Assembly (NCBI RefSeq): GCF_003711515.1
Contig: NW_021167091.1
Coordinates: 330,340-394,339 of the forward strand
DNA length: 64,000 nucleotides
Direction: 5' to 3'
From: Sodiomyces alkalinus F11
Taxonomy: Eukaryota; Ascomycota; Sordariomycetes; Glomerellales; Plectosphaerellaceae
The notes under the pieces are model-generated. The model was not told the origin of the DNA. It searched no databases and saw only the letters and a program-made list of their open reading frames with translations. Shown here piece after piece: positions 47,256 to 59,447 of the stretch; position 1 is the first letter of the stretch, and every line of letters begins with the position of its first letter. A program made the translations under genes and the position numbers.

Positions 47256-47399
47256 CCCCCCGTGCGGAAGAAACCTAAGTATTTATATCTAGGAAAATCC
47301 GAAAATTAAAAAACCTAGTTATAGACCGTAGTATTTTAATTCTTGAATTCGGGTATAAGGTGGTGTATCGTAGTCAGGTAACGTATCGTCTTTATAGTC

Positions 47400-48900
47400 T
47401 AAATGTAATAACCGCATAGCGTATTATATAGGTCTTTAGTTAGACCTTTAGATATTATATCGGCTATATTACATTTAGTATTTATATAAACGACCTTTAT
47501 TTTATTATTTTGCAGCTGTTATCGGCAGTAGTGATACTAACGATCTATATGCTTTACACGTTTATGAAATTCAGGATTTTCATAAAGCTTCTTTGCGCTT
47601 TCGCTGTCTATCAATATAGTAGTAATCGGAATATTAATTTTATTATTATTATTATTATATAAATCGAAGTTTATATCAGTAAATAACCTCAGGTTATCTA
47701 CTAGGTCTGTACATATATTATGTATATAGATTCCTTCTTTAGAAGCTTCGGTTAAAGCTATATATTCTGATTCTGTTATTGATAAAGTAACGACTTTTTG
47801 TTTAGTCGAAGTCTAGCTTATTAAATTACTTATACCTATATAGTAGATATAGCCTGACGTAGAAGTCCTGTCTTCGATTATATCTGAAAACCTGGTATCA
47901 GAATAACCGTAAATATTAAGGTCTTTTTTATTAGAACTGTTATATAAAAGCCCGATATTAGGAAAAGTGTTTATATAAGCCTAGACTCGATGTAACGCTA
48001 TAGAGTGCTCTGAAGATGGATTACTTATATATCGAGCGCACGTATTAATAGTATAGATTATATCTGGTCTTGAGTATAGTGCTAAATATAATAAAGCACC
48101 GATTTCTTATTAGTATACTTTAATATCGGCTTTTGAAGCCTGTTCTTGATTTGGTATAAGGACCTTTTTATTTATATAGGGGATATCAACGCGTTTAAGG
48201 CTTCGTTTATTATACTTAGAGAGGATCTTATTTGTATAAGGTAACTGATTTATGGAAAGGGTCTTATTTAATTTATTTATAGTAATTTCGTGGTCTAAAA
48301 AGGTATAAAGTTTACCTAGTTCTTTAAGTGAAATCTTCTTCGATATTTCAGTAAATACATACTGTATCGTTATAGTAGAAGGGCTTAGTATTACTATATC
48401 GTCTACGTGGTATAGTAGTATAGCACGGTCTGTTTTATTCTTATAAAAAGTAAATATACCGTTATCGAAATCAGAGACTAGGCAGCCGATATCGCGGAGT
48501 ATCTTTACTAGGAAATTATACTAAAGCCGGGGGCTTTGTTTTAAATCGTATAAAGCTTTATTTAGTTTATAAACTAATTTATTATTAGTATTATTATTAT
48601 TAGAGCCTTCTTTTTCCTCGAAGCCTATAGGTTATATAGTATAAATCTCGGTATCTATATCGACGTGAACGAAAGCGTTCTTTACGTCGAACTGTCTAAA
48701 ATTCTAGCCTAGGGACACGCCTAGTATAAAAGCTAATCTATAGCTTTCGGGTCTGCAGGTAGTAGAAAAGGTTTCTAAATATTCAATACCGAGTACTTGA
48801 TTAAACCCTTGTATACACTAACGTGCTTTATATTTTATGGCCTCGCCTTTATCGTTATATTTAATTTTATATACCTAACGGCCTCGTAAGACGTTTAAGG
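47400..48900 (-). pseudogene. Copia E reverse transcriptase and RNase H
   Basis: RT: QFDVKNAFVHVDIDTEIYT near 48640-48700, ALYDLKQSPRL near 48520-48560, and LLYHVDDIVILSP near 48385-48420 with both Asp of the active site present. RNase H: IYGYSDTRFSDIIEDRTSTS near 47860-47920, TLSITESEYIALTEASKEG near 47740-47800, IDSESAKKL near 47600-47630 and EFHKRVKHIDR near 47540-47580, then NIADIISKGLTKDLY near 47450. The acidic residues survive. Stops are few and lie at Gln or Trp codons, for example before TSTKQK. Confidence 0.85.
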
Positions 48901-50430
48901 TATTTTTCTGCTTATTGGTATTATTAGTATTATTATATTAAGACGTATCTTTTATACTTATTAAATCCCAGGTGTTTCTATTTTTAAGTTCTGTTATTTC
49001 AGCTACTATACCTTTTATCCACTTATCTTTATCAGAGTAGTTTATGGCCTGTTTATAAGTAGCTGGTTCGTATAAATAATTTATAGTTAAAAGAAAGTGG
49101 GGATCTTCTTGACACTGTAGGTTCCCGAGTATAGTATCTTTAGTTATATATAATAAGCGCTTAGTATTATCGTACGATATATAATCGGTATTGTTTTCCT
49201 TCGAAGATTTAGAAGGGATTTGAATTTCTAACCTGGATTCATTAAGGCCGTTATTAACCGGGTCGGTTATATTATCCTTATTATTATTTTCGGCTGGAAT
49301 AATACCGCCCGCTGCTCGAAGACCCTTTCGTCTTTTACTTTTATCCTTATCCTTATCTTCTTTTTCGGTTTAGATAGATCTAAACGTATGTTTAGTATTA
49401 TTATAGTACTCGCCGAGTAGATGAGACTCGGGGTCGGAAACCGGTTCTACCTGCGGTATATTTATAGTAGGAGACGTATTAGTATTTTTATAGATTATAG
49501 GATTATTCTTATTAATTATAGTATCTAAAGAAGAATTCAGAAACTGATTTTCTAGAATATAAACGTCACGATACCAGGTAGTCTTCCTAGATCGAGGATT
49601 ATATATTTTATAGTTGTAATCGTTATAACCTACTAAAGCACCCTGAAGTGCTCGTGGATCCAGTTTCTTTGTTTTCGGGTCGTTGTTTTTATAATATACA
49701 ACTGAACCCTAAATCCGAAGATTATTTATATTAGGTTTACGATTTTCTACTAATTCGTAAGGCGTTTTAAAGCCTATTACTGAATTAGGTGTTCTATTAT
49801 ACGTATAAACGGCTGAATAAACCGTATCCCCCTAAAGGTATTTTAGTAGGCCTAAGTGGAAAAGAAAATAACGGACGTTTTCTATTATAGTCCTTATAAC
49901 CCGTTCTATCGGGCCTTGAGTCCTATGGGTATACGGGGGTTTTATATTATGATTTATTCCGACGAATAGTCTTTTAAACGAGGTATTCGTGAATTCTTTC
50001 CCGCCGTCGGTATCTACTTCTTTTATTTTTATATTATATTTATTATTTTTAACGGGAATTTTCCACTCTTTTATAGCGTTTATAACAGTTATTTCTGATT
50101 TATCTATAAGCAGTTTTACCTATAGATACCGTGTAGAACGGTCTATAATAAACAGAATCCAACGCTTTCTATTATACATTATAGGATCGATAGGCCCGTA
50201 TAAATCTATATATACCTTTTCGAGGTAGGAAAAGTCCTTATATTTATTAATAAATTCTTTATTTATAAGCGTGGCTGACTTGCTTTTTCTACAGGCTTCA
50301 CAGCTCTGTATTTTTTATATATCTTCTTTAGATATATTTATAGTATCCTTGTTTATATATTTTAAAGCAGTAGGATTAATATAACCTATCCTGTAGTGCT
50401 ATAGCGTTATGTTCTCTTTGTTATTTATCG
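48900..50430 (-). pseudogene. Copia E integrase
   Basis: Pre-integrase HYRIGYINPTALKYIN lies near 50370-50410, where the LWH Trp is a stop. Catalytic residues: VYIDLYGPIDPIM near 50170-50225 (Asp), KEVDTDGGKEFTNTSFK near 49975-50030 (Asp, DNGGEF form) and GPIERVIRTI near 49885-49920 (Glu). NRTPNSVIGFKTPYEL near 49740-49810 and GALVGYNDYNYKIYNP near 49590-49650 are standard downstream motifs. All three catalytic acids are present. The region 48950-49550 is the charged linker to RT. Confidence 0.85.
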
Positions 50431-50439
50431 TTTTCCGAC

Positions 50440-50760
50440 GGTTATTTCGGTCTCTTTGTTCTATTCTTTATTCAACCTTCTATTCTTTTCTTTATTCTAC
50501 CGGTTATTCTTTTCTTTATTCTACGACCTATATATTTCTTTATGCCCCTTAAGAGTGGGTCTTTAAGTGGGTCTTTTCTAAGACCGTGTTCTTTATACCT
50601 GACTATTCCTTTATTCCTTTTCTTTTATCTGAAATAGTCTTCTTTGTTCCTGTTATATTTATAGCATTGTGAGGCTTTGAGGACCGTGACGACGACCCTA
50701 TTACCCCTCCGTACGTTAGGGCCCGTGCCGAAGCCTAGTAGAGGCCGTTATGTAAAATAG
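50440..50760. repeat. Low-complexity insert with 24 bp tandem repeats inside copia E pol
   Basis: TATTCTTTTCTTTATTCTAC occurs at 50481-50500 and again at 50505-50524, a 24 bp period, with a degenerate third unit just to the left. About 320 bases here interrupt the reading between protease and integrase and translate only as low-complexity Asn/Lys/Glu. Confidence 0.7.
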
Positions 50761-52430
50761 CTCTAATATAAACGTCGGTTTGATTTTAGTTATTTTGGAA
50801 TAGAATAAGCTACTTATTTCCTGTAAGGCCGTAGATTTTCTTTTTATCTAGGACGGGAAGGCTGATGGTATTTATACCTAATTCGGGAATATATAAATAG
50901 TTCTGAAGCAGTATTATTCTTCCTGAATCCCTGAATTTAATATAATAGTTAGTGTGCCTGTTGTTTGTATTTTATTTATATCACCCTAACTACTAGTACT
51001 TTCAGTAGTTTTATATATAGAAAAGAGCGTTTTATTTACTATAACGTGTGCTATAGCACTACTATCAATATAAAAATTCAAATCCAATTTAATTAAACTA
51101 TCTAAAATCCTGTTAATCTTTTCCACTAACCGTCCTATATTTATATTAGTATTTTAAGGGGTTTTATTAATTTAAGGTTTATTTTAAAGGATAAATACCT
51201 GTTTAATATCTATTAGGTCTTCCGCGTGGGGGTTAGGGAGACGTGTGGCCTTGGTTATAAGAGGAACGTCTTCTAGAAGAGCCTTATCGTCCGAGTCTTC
51301 TTCTTCTTTCTAATCTTCTTTTTCTTTTTCTTCTTCTAATTCTTCTTCTTCTCTGGGCTGCTAATCTTTAGCTTTATCGTCGGTATTAGCTTCCGAAAAA
51401 AGCTCCTTTATAGGTGGTAAATTTAAAACTAAATTAATAGTTTTATTATTACTTATTTTCCCTAGGAGCTTCTATTACTCGTACTAACGGAAGAAATTAA
51501 GTATTTTAGTCTCTCGTAATAATAGCTTCGATAGTTCCGTCTTCTTCTTCTTCAGAGGCTTTTTATTTTTATTTACCCGATTTTAGGTATTTTTCCTTAT
51601 ACTTAAGGAGTTTCCCTTAACCACTTATCCTACGGGGGCTTTTTTAGGGTGTAAAAAGAAATAGTTTATTAATAGGTGTCTAGACCTTTTATAGTTACTA
51701 TAGAAGAGATTCTTCTGCTGCTAGCCGCTGTTCGACTGTTTTTTCTGTTTTTTCTATGCTTTTATAAGTAGGGCCTTCGAGGTAGAAGAGTTAATTTTCC
51801 TCGACGTATCTATTAGTTTAGTAACGATTTTATTGAATATATAGCTATCGATATTATACCGAAGAGCCTGCGTGATCTGCGAGATGACTATATCGTAACG
51901 CTTATCGAGGCGGTTTAGAGTCTAGGTAAAAACCACCTTATTAGGTAGAATAATATCCCTTCCTCGAAGGATAATTAACCTTTCTTAGACTTTATATAGA
52001 AAGTCCTTAAGCGTGGGGAATTCTAATATATCTAGGTTAAAAGACGACGTAAAGACGTCGTAGTCTGCTTAAAAACCCTTTTTCTCGTATAGGGATTTTA
52101 GCTTTTCCTAGATTTCTAAAGTAAAATTAAGGTCCTGAACCTATGTTAGGGGCCCGTCTTGTAGAGCGGAGAGTAGATCTTTAGTGGTCTTTAAATCTTC
52201 TTCTTTTGCCTTATTAAAGGTATCTTTAGGCAGGGGTTTTATAAGCTCTTTTAGAAGCTTTCCCTTACGTGCGAAGTAAGCACGTATAGCTACCGTCTAG
52301 GTTTAGTAGTCCTGACTATCCTTTAGCTTCTTTACGTTAATTTCCTTAAGTTTAGCCTACGCGGGTATCTTTAGAGCTCCTAAATAGTATTTATTTTATT
52401 TATTTTGGATAAGAACTAACGAAGTTATAC
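50760..52430 (-). pseudogene. Copia E gag and protease
   Basis: Gag runs from about 52430 leftwards: KDSQDYQTWTVAIRAYFARK near 52260-52330 (two stops where Gln and Trp stood), then DLKTTKDLLSALQDGPLT, SLYEKKGF and DKRYDIVISQITQALRYNID near 51840-51910, as in UBN2-type copia gag. A Lys-rich stretch and a Glu/Asp-rich stretch (EEEELEEEKEKED near 51310-51350) follow. The protease near 51045-51075 reads FYIDSSAIAHVIVNKTLFSI, where Asp-Ser-Gly has become Asp-Ser-Ser. Confidence 0.8.
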
Positions 52431-52580
52431 TATAAATAAGGAAAAAATAGTCCTTTTCTTTATTATTTTCTTTATTCTAAGTATAGACGTGGTTACTATA
52501 GTGATGCCTTTATTCGTGTGGGTCTAAAAAGGAACCGGTATATAGTTCTTTATTCTGAAAGAGGAAAAACAGCTTTATAG

Positions 52581-52783
52581 TGTGACGGCTTATTAAAAGT
52601 TGTTCACCTATTAAGGCCGAAAATATAGATTATTCGAACTAAGAAAGGAAAGGAGGAAAGGAGAAGTCTACACGGTATATAGACGGCTAAGTATATATAG
52701 GATCGCACGGACCTTGCTAGGGGTCCGTGCTTCTTAGTCCCGGCTATTACCGGGGATTATTCCGCGGGCCACGGCCCGTAATA
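52581..52783 (-). repeat. Gypsy B 3' LTR (203 bp), copy 2
   Basis: It runs from TGTGACGGCTTATT to GGCCCGTAATA on the plus strand. The bases to its right, TACCCCACCCTTT, are the complement of a purine tract AAAGGGTGGGGTA, expected next to a 3' LTR. Confidence 0.92.
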
Positions 52784-53127
52784 TACCCCACCCTTTACTA
52801 GAGGTGACGAGGTCGCCCTTATATCGTGGTCGCGCGGTCGTGACCTTATATTACCTCTGGCCGCTTTGCGTGTAATCTAAAAAAAGCCTCCTTTATTCGA
52901 TTCTATTAAAGGCTCCTTCGAAGGGAGGTAATCCGTAGTAGTTAAGATCCTTTTAAGGCTAAAATAGTATAAAGGGGGTCTTATATAGCGGTGCTATCGC
53001 GAGCTCTTTACCGGCGTGCGTGCTTATCACAAATAATATGCCTGCCAAATATATAACCGGGGGTTATTCCTTCTACCTAAATAACGTAGGAAGGGTAGTA
53101 AAATAAACCTTCTACTATTCCTCGTTT
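52784..53127. other. Gypsy B untranslated region next to the 3' LTR
   Basis: Apart from the polypurine tract at its left end I see no coding signal or repeat. Confidence 0.5.
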
Positions 53128-53460
53128 TTACCTATTTCTTCCCCCTTTATAGCTTCTTTTTAGGTAGCTATCGAATTTTCTTTTAATTAATTTTTCTATA
53201 CTATAAGTAGCCCCGAGATACTTCGTAGGTCCCGTGGTAGTATAACTAATATCGCTAAGTAATAGCTTATTACTTAAGCCGCCTATATCCTCCTTATGAT
53301 AAGTTAGCACTCCCCTCGTTTATAGTTTAGTACTATAGCTAACCGTTAATAGATATCCGACTTCGCCTTACCTAGTAAACGCCCTTATAAGGTAATAGTA
53401 ATAATAATATAAGTTCGCGGCCCCTTATTACTACGGGTTATAAGGTTAGCCGTAACTAAC
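53128..53460 (-). pseudogene. Small sense-strand frame downstream of gypsy B pol, unknown
   Basis: An open frame from 53310 to 53128 reads MLTYHKEDIGGLSNKLLLSD, then YTTTGPTKYLGATYSIEKL and KRKFDSYLKRSYKGG. It extends upstream through stops (KAKSDIY-stop-RLAIVLNYKRG) to about 53460. It lies between pol and the 3' LTR, in element sense. It has no recognised motif and could be a remnant of another element inserted there. Confidence 0.35.
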
Positions 53461-53599
53461 GATAAGTAGACCCTAACCCCCCCCCCCCGGCTAAAAAGCG
53501 ATATACCCCTAAGAACCCCTTAGGTCCCTAGCGACTCGCTCCCTACGCGTAGTGCGCTATTAGGTAGTGTAAATAAGAATATAGTATTAAATATTACTA

Positions 53600-54480
53600 T
53601 TAGTCGGGCCCTAGCGCGGCTAAGGCCGATGCTAAATACTACGAGTACTCGTGTCGTACTTATAAGTGTTCTAAAGTGAGTATACTAGTTATACGTATAG
53701 TGATTACGATTAACGGGTAATATAGCTCCCCCCTGCCACCTATAACACCGCTAACGCTCTATAGGACGCCGCTTATACTATAAATAAGGACTCTAACGAT
53801 AAGGATATAAGTTTATACCTACCCTTTGCTTAGCGGCCTTTATATTAATGTTTTTATAGAATCGCCGTTAATACTAAGATATATTCGGTCGCTTCTAAGT
53901 CGCGCTTAGCTAGGCTAAGTCGGGTAAGAGTATCGCCCCCCCGTTATAATCGCCCGCCCCGCCCGTTACGCTTACTCCTATTATCGCCGCCGCTCCTATC
54001 GCTACTCCTACGCCCGCCCTATCGCCTCCCGCTACCGCTATTACCCCTACCGCCCTTACCGCCCCTATTATTACCGCCGCCGACCGTGTTTTCTAGACGG
54101 GTTTACTATAAGCTCTAAATAATATCGCCTTATCCTTACCTAACCTGGATAAGACCCTTAAGAATATAGCCGATAAGATAGAGGATAAGGGTAATAACCT
54201 CGGTGTAATCCGCGAGGATATCCACCACGCCGTTAAGTATAGCGTATATACATATAAAGGCTATACGATTAGGTAATTTATTCCCGCGGGTAGTTAATAG
54301 GGGGTAGCCTCTAAGGCTACGCCTGCCTTAGCTACCTTAGCGGCTTACTTTAAGCCGATAGAGGAGTTATAGGTGGGTGCTATTAAGGACGGCGTGGCCT
54401 TATAAGAGGAGGGGCTAGAGAAGGGTAAGATTATAGGGGAGTAAGGCGTTTATATCGCTTTTAGGATTTTACTTAGTTCT
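53600..54480 (+). pseudogene. Antisense frame in gypsy B between chromodomain and 3' LTR
   Basis: On the plus strand, opposite to pol, a frame begins with a Cys/Tyr-rich patch near 53627-53680 (AKYYEYSCRTYKCSKVS) and, after frame changes, continues with a Pro/Ala/Thr-rich stretch at 53955-54085 (PAPPVTLTPIIAAAPIATPT). Then LNNIALSLPNLDKTLKNIAD, KIEDKGNNLGVIREDIHHAV and GLEKGKIIGE lead to about 54450. Stops are few and of Gln type. The helical middle part could be a coiled coil. Function unknown. Confidence 0.45.
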
Positions 54481-54619
54481 TTTCTACTTATAAGTTAAGT
54501 AGCGCGGGGGTATAACCCTAATATAATCTCGCTTTCGGTTCTTATCCTCCTTACCACCGTATTAGCCTTCTTTCGCGTCCGTGTCTTTTTTATATACTAT
54601 TATAAAAGTCCGTTATTCG

Positions 54620-56320
54620 ACTATACCGGGCTATACTTCTTCTTAAATTCGTCGAGTATTTATATCTCCTATAGGCTTTTAAGTGGTTCCTATATTAGTT
54701 CTACGTAGCCCTCCTATCGTATTAGTACTTCCCGGTCCTTACCGCGACCTCTTCTTCGAGTACGGGCGTAAAGGACTTCCTCTACCACTTATTCCTCCTC
54801 CTTATCTAGCCCTTTACGGATAGGTGGTGGCTAGGGGTCTATTATCGCCTACCCTGGTAAGGGGTTACAGTCGGCTCGCCGTAGGAGATCTATATAGAAA
54901 CGGTTATAAATCTATAAGGGGATATCTAGTTCTACGACGTGGGAGTTAATAACCTTTATAACTTTATATTTATAGTAGAGCTAGGTAAGTTTCTTCGAGG
55001 GCCGTGGCGAGGAGTAGTTACCGATATCTAATTACACGAGGTTATCCTTTTTAAACCTCTTAGTAGGGTAGCGCTAACGATTTACGGACTCCTTTTAGCG
55101 TAGTTATATAGCGGCTATCGCGGCTTATATAAACTAGGTAGCTTTCTTAAGGCGACTTAGTAAGTCCTACGCGGAAGCCTCGCGCTTATTAGTCGGCGTG
55201 GTCTTATTAACTTAGAGAGGGTTTATATAGTACCCGTGTTATAGGAAGAACGGGCTTATTTAGATTATCGAATTCACCCGGTTATGTAAGGCTAGCTACG
55301 CTACTAGTAATAGCGTATCCTAATCTTTTTAGACGTAATAGGTATACGCCCGTAGGTAGGCTTAGACTTCCTAGTTAATACGTTCGGGACCTTTATCCGT
55401 TTAAGGGTAGTATACGGTACTTAGTCGCTATTTAATACCCGTGAATTTATAAAAGTATCGCTAAAAGCGGCTAATTTAGTTTAACCCCTTATCGCTAACG
55501 ATAGACTTTAGTATTCCGTGGAACCTATAGTAGTATAGTAAGAACCGTTTAGTATAGGCTTTAGTATCTATAATATCTATCGCTTTAAGCGTTACCGATT
55601 TTAAGAGTCGGTCGGTAATTACCTATAGGTATCTATACTTACCCTCGCGGGTGGGTAGTAGGTCCGTTATGAAGTCTATCGCGATATCGTAGAAGATTCG
55701 CTTTAGTATAAGGAGTAGGCGTAGTAGTCTTCTTTTTATACCCTTTTATATATAGCTAGCTTAGTATATATCGTAATTCCGTACCAATCCTTTAATATCT
55801 TAATTTATTCCGGGCTAGAAGAACTAGCGGGCGATTAGGGCGATAGTATTATCTTTACTAGGGTGTCCGTCGACTACTAAGTTATAGATCGCTTATATAA
55901 GACGGCCTTATAGCGGGTGGCTAACCCCGTCTTTATTATCCCTTAGCACCTATAGGCGGTTATAAAATATTAGCTAACCTTAGTTAATTCTATACTCGGC
56001 GATCTATATTTTAAGCTCTAGCTTAGGGAGAAAACTCCGTTCTCCCGCTACTACCGTGGTAAGGGTACCTTAATAACGCTTATCGGTGGCCCTAGCTTTA
56101 TCCTATAATTACTATAGGTTGGGGTCTACTTTAAAGACTATAGTTAGCTCCGGTAACGTTATTCTTATTAGGTATACCCGGGGGCAGATAGCTATATCGG
56201 GGATTATCTAGATATACCTCCCCTACTCTTAGACGTTAGAAGAATCCTTAGGTATACCCTGCTCTTAATATAAGAGCGCGTTAGCCGTGACGTTATCGGC
56301 CCCTCGCTTATACTCTAACA
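54620..56320 (-). pseudogene. Gypsy B integrase and chromodomain
   Basis: Minus-strand motifs: IAIDFITDLLPTREGKYRYL near 55640-55700 (first Asp), SIVSDKGLNQISRFYRYFY near 55480-55540 (second Asp) and a TDKGPERINQEVQAYLRAY block near 55370-55430 (Glu kept). The C terminus has LFKKDNLV and then VIKVINSHVVELDIP near 54920-54970. A chromodomain at 54640-54790 reads VEEVLYARTRRRGKDREVLI, then EGYVELI-stop-EPLKSL, with Trp as stop. In related elements this part targets integration to modified chromatin. The three catalytic acids are present, but stops kill the frame. Confidence 0.85.
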
Positions 56321-58400
56321 CGAAGTCCTACTAGGCGAGCTCTATAGCTTAGCGACTCTAGCGCTTAGTTAGGGCTCTTTTTATTATAAAGTATTTAAGC
56401 GTTTTATAATTAGAGTAAATTTAGAACCGGCCGTTACCTATAAGCTCGGCTTTCTAAGCCTATAAGTAGTCTGTAATCGCTAGTATCTCCTTATCGTGAA
56501 TCGGGTAATTATACTCGGCGGAGTTAAGTCGGTATAAGTGGTATACGATAACGCACCTATATCCTTATTTATCTTCCTATAGGAATACGCCGCCTAGCGC
56601 GAACCCTAAATAATCCGTTTCTAGCCAGGTCTTCCTTTTAGGTTACTATTATTAGAGGTAAGGCTCTTCCTAAAACCTTTACTTTAATTCCTTAAAGGCT
56701 ACCTCTTATAGGGGGCCCTAGTAGAATAGGGCGTTCTTCTTTATTAGGGCCGTAAGTAACGCCGTAATAGCTACGAAGTCGCGGACGAATATCCTATAGA
56801 AGTTAGCGAACCCTAAGAAGCTTCGTACTCTAGTCGTAAAGACTAGCGCCTTTTATTCCACAATAGCCTTTAGTTTCTCGGGGTCGTAAAATACTCCCTT
56901 TTCTACTATAACGATAAACCCTAGGTATTTAACCGTCTTAACGCTAAACTCGCACTTCTTCGGGTTAAGGTTTAGCCAAGCGTCTATAAAGGCGCTAAGC
57001 ACTCGCTATACTTTTTCCTTATAGTCCTTATAAGATCCGTCTAAGTAGATTAGGATATTATCTATATACGCGGAGATAAAATCGTTAAGGAACTCCCGTA
57101 ATAACGCGTTAATATATCGCTAGAATATCGCGGGCGTACCGGTTAACCTAAAAGGGTATATTAGCTATTTAAATAGTCTAAACCGAGTACGGAATACGGT
57201 CTTATACTTATACCTAGGTATTATCCGTATTTTATAGAAGGCGGCGACGACGTCTAATTTAGTAAACCACTTCGCCTTAGCTAGGTTATATAGGGTCTTT
57301 ATAATTAGGGGGAGTAAGTAGCGATCTCGCTAAGTAATCGTATTTAGAGCGCGGTAGTCGTAGTAAAATCGGAGGCCGCCTCCTAGCTTCCTTATAAATA
57401 GCACGGGCGCGGCGGTAGCTAAGCTACTCGTATAAATAAATCTCTTATCTATTAAGTCTATTATCGTCTTCTATAACATAAGGAGCTCTTTACGTGATAT
57501 ATTATAGAGCGGGTCCCACGGTAAGGCTTATTCGTTACTACTACTATCCTTCTCTAAATAGACCTCGTGGTCGGCGCTAAGTCGGTATAAGGGTAAGCGT
57601 ATAGAGTATAAGGGCGTAAATAAGTCGCTAAACTCTTATATAATACTCTTAGGGACGTATTCTCGCGGGTCTACTAATTCCTTCGTGCTTAGGGCCTTTT
57701 CCATATCTTTTAGCGATATAGCCTGTAAGCCTTTTTCCTATCTTTCTCCCCTTTAGTACCGTAATCGTCTATATAGTCCTGCGAACACGGACCCTATTAC
57801 TAGTACTATAGTGCGGATCTCTTATACTACCTTCGGCTCCTTTTCGCCCTAAAGTCGGATATCGATATCGGCTACTCCGTAGCGGAGCCTTTATTCCTTA
57901 GCGTAGAGAACTATATCGTTATATTCTATCTATAAAAGCCTAAGGAAAAGATCCTGGTTTAGACCTAGTACTACGTACACGAAGACACGCTCGGTATACC
58001 CTTATATATCTAGCGTAAAGACTATGATACCGGCGTTACTAGCCGGTTTAGTCTTATCCGAGAAGCCTTTTAGTAATCGTTTCTTCTTATTAACTAATAG
58101 TAAGCGTATTTTTCGAGTAAACGTTTTATTTATAGCCGTATAATAGTTATAACCCGTACTTATAAGAGCGTTTATTAACCTATTACTATTAACTCTTACT
58201 TAGATTAATACTAACTCGCTCCGTAATAACGGTTTAAACTCCTCCTACTCGTATTACTTTTACGCTATCGGCTCCGGTACCCGATTTCGCACTAAAGCTA
58301 CTCTTTTTCTAAGGGTTCGGTATCTTCGGGAATATCTTTAGGTTCCTCCTCTTAAGGAGATATTCGGGCTACCGTATCCTTCTTACTTTTATAGTGCTAT
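56320..58400 (-). pseudogene. Gypsy B protease, reverse transcriptase and RNase H
   Basis: RT near 56960-57500: FISAYIDNILIYLDGSYKDY near 57025-57085 (YIDD to YIDN), then LNLNPKKCEFSVKTVKYLGF near 56905-56965. RNase H near 56350-56700: RLNSAEYNYPIHDKEILAIT, the Glu-containing box, but the TDAS start is not readable. The segment 57700-58400 includes the protease region, without a clear Asp-Thr-Gly. The same region of copy 1 has lost both Asp of the RT box. Confidence 0.8.
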
Positions 58401-59440
58401 TAGATATAGTCCTTCTTCTAGTAGTTCTAATATATAATATCCACGTAGCGGTTAGGCTTTTATTAGGTTACCTTAGACTTACCGACCTTATTAACTCTAC
58501 CTATAACGATATCGCTATTAGCGTTCTTAGCCGGTTTACGGGCGATAGGAATTAGTCGGTGTGATTTACTAATACCCTTATATCTTTACGCGATTATCTA
58601 TACTTTATCGACTTACTTAGTATAGGAATTAAAGAGGTTAGCTGCTATTAGGCTATTATATAGCCTATTATTTAGGGCGCTATCGAGGAACGATATCTTA
58701 ATATAGTCTACCTAGTCGTGGCCTCCTGCTTATACTAGATTCCTTTTAAAGGTCGGGAGGAAGCGCGCGAACGGCTAGTCGGGTTTTTACTTTATCGCTC
58801 TAAGGGCGTTAGTAGCACGACCTTATTCGTTACAGTCCTTATACGTACGGTTAAGGTAGGCTATAAATTCCTTTAGGTTAAATTCACCGTTTATACCTTT
58901 ATTACCGAATAAGGTACTAACTACCTACTAAGGCTAGGTGTCTAAGCACGCGTTAATTAAATACCACGCCTTTTTATTACTAGGAAATAGCGGGCTATTA
59001 AGTTTGAGTTTTAGTCGTATAGCCTAGAACTAGGCGGTATATTCCGTACGTTTCCTACTAAATTTTACGGGAACGGCGATTTACTATACCTGGTATAAGA
59101 GCGTAGGTGCCGGCGGCGGTGGCGGGATAGGTATAATAGCCTCTGCCTTTAGGGGCCTAGGTAAGGGTAAGGGCGTGACGATTAGGGTAGGCGTCGGGTG
59201 TATAGTAGGCGCGAGGTACGGGTTAAGATAAGGCCTTTTAAATGCTCTTTATAGGCTAGCGATTATATTATAAATAGGGGCGATATATATCCTTACGGCT
59301 TTTTATACGCGTTATAATACGTGTTTGTCGATCTTATTATACGAGGTCTTTACGACCTGCCCTTAGCCCCTTAGTGGGCTCGGGGCGAAGTGACCCGGAC
59401 CTCCCTCTATGTAAGCGCTAAAGCTTATAATCTTAGGAGT
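58400..59440 (-). pseudogene. Gypsy B gag
   Basis: Minus-strand frame: a Pro-rich N terminus (PTPTLIVTPLPLPRPL and IIPIPPPPPAPTLL near 59090-59200), then capsid sequence NKKAWYLINACLDTQPQ-type near 58920-58990, FARFLPTFKRNLVQAG near 58730-58780 and DSALNNRLYNSLIAANL near 58640-58700. A degraded knuckle (IIYQNYQKKDYI near 58405-58440) follows, with Cys and His as Tyr. Confidence 0.75.
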
Positions 59441-59447
59441 TCGAATA

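Larger units (their letters stand above)
47270..52570 (-). mobile_element. Copia E: Ty1/copia element, lightly mutated, no LTRs recognised
   Basis: Gag, protease, integrase, RT and RNase H are all readable on the minus strand in copia order with far fewer stops than other elements. CpA and TpG are common: 47581-47640 has two of each. It differs in sequence and base composition (AT-rich, many GAA/TTA) from copia D. I could not find LTRs: the 3' side ends at the T11-A11 tract and inverted LINE A, the 5' side at the gypsy B LTR (52581). Confidence 0.88.

Noticed and set aside
49989..50228. Plus-strand open frame of 79 codons with hydrophobic start
   Set aside because: Exactly opposite the copia E integrase core with its catalytic Asp residues, so it is a shadow.
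50481..50524. Short regularly spaced repeats considered as a CRISPR array
   Set aside because: Only two to three imperfect, contiguous, pyrimidine-rich units without spacers, in a eukaryotic retrotransposon.
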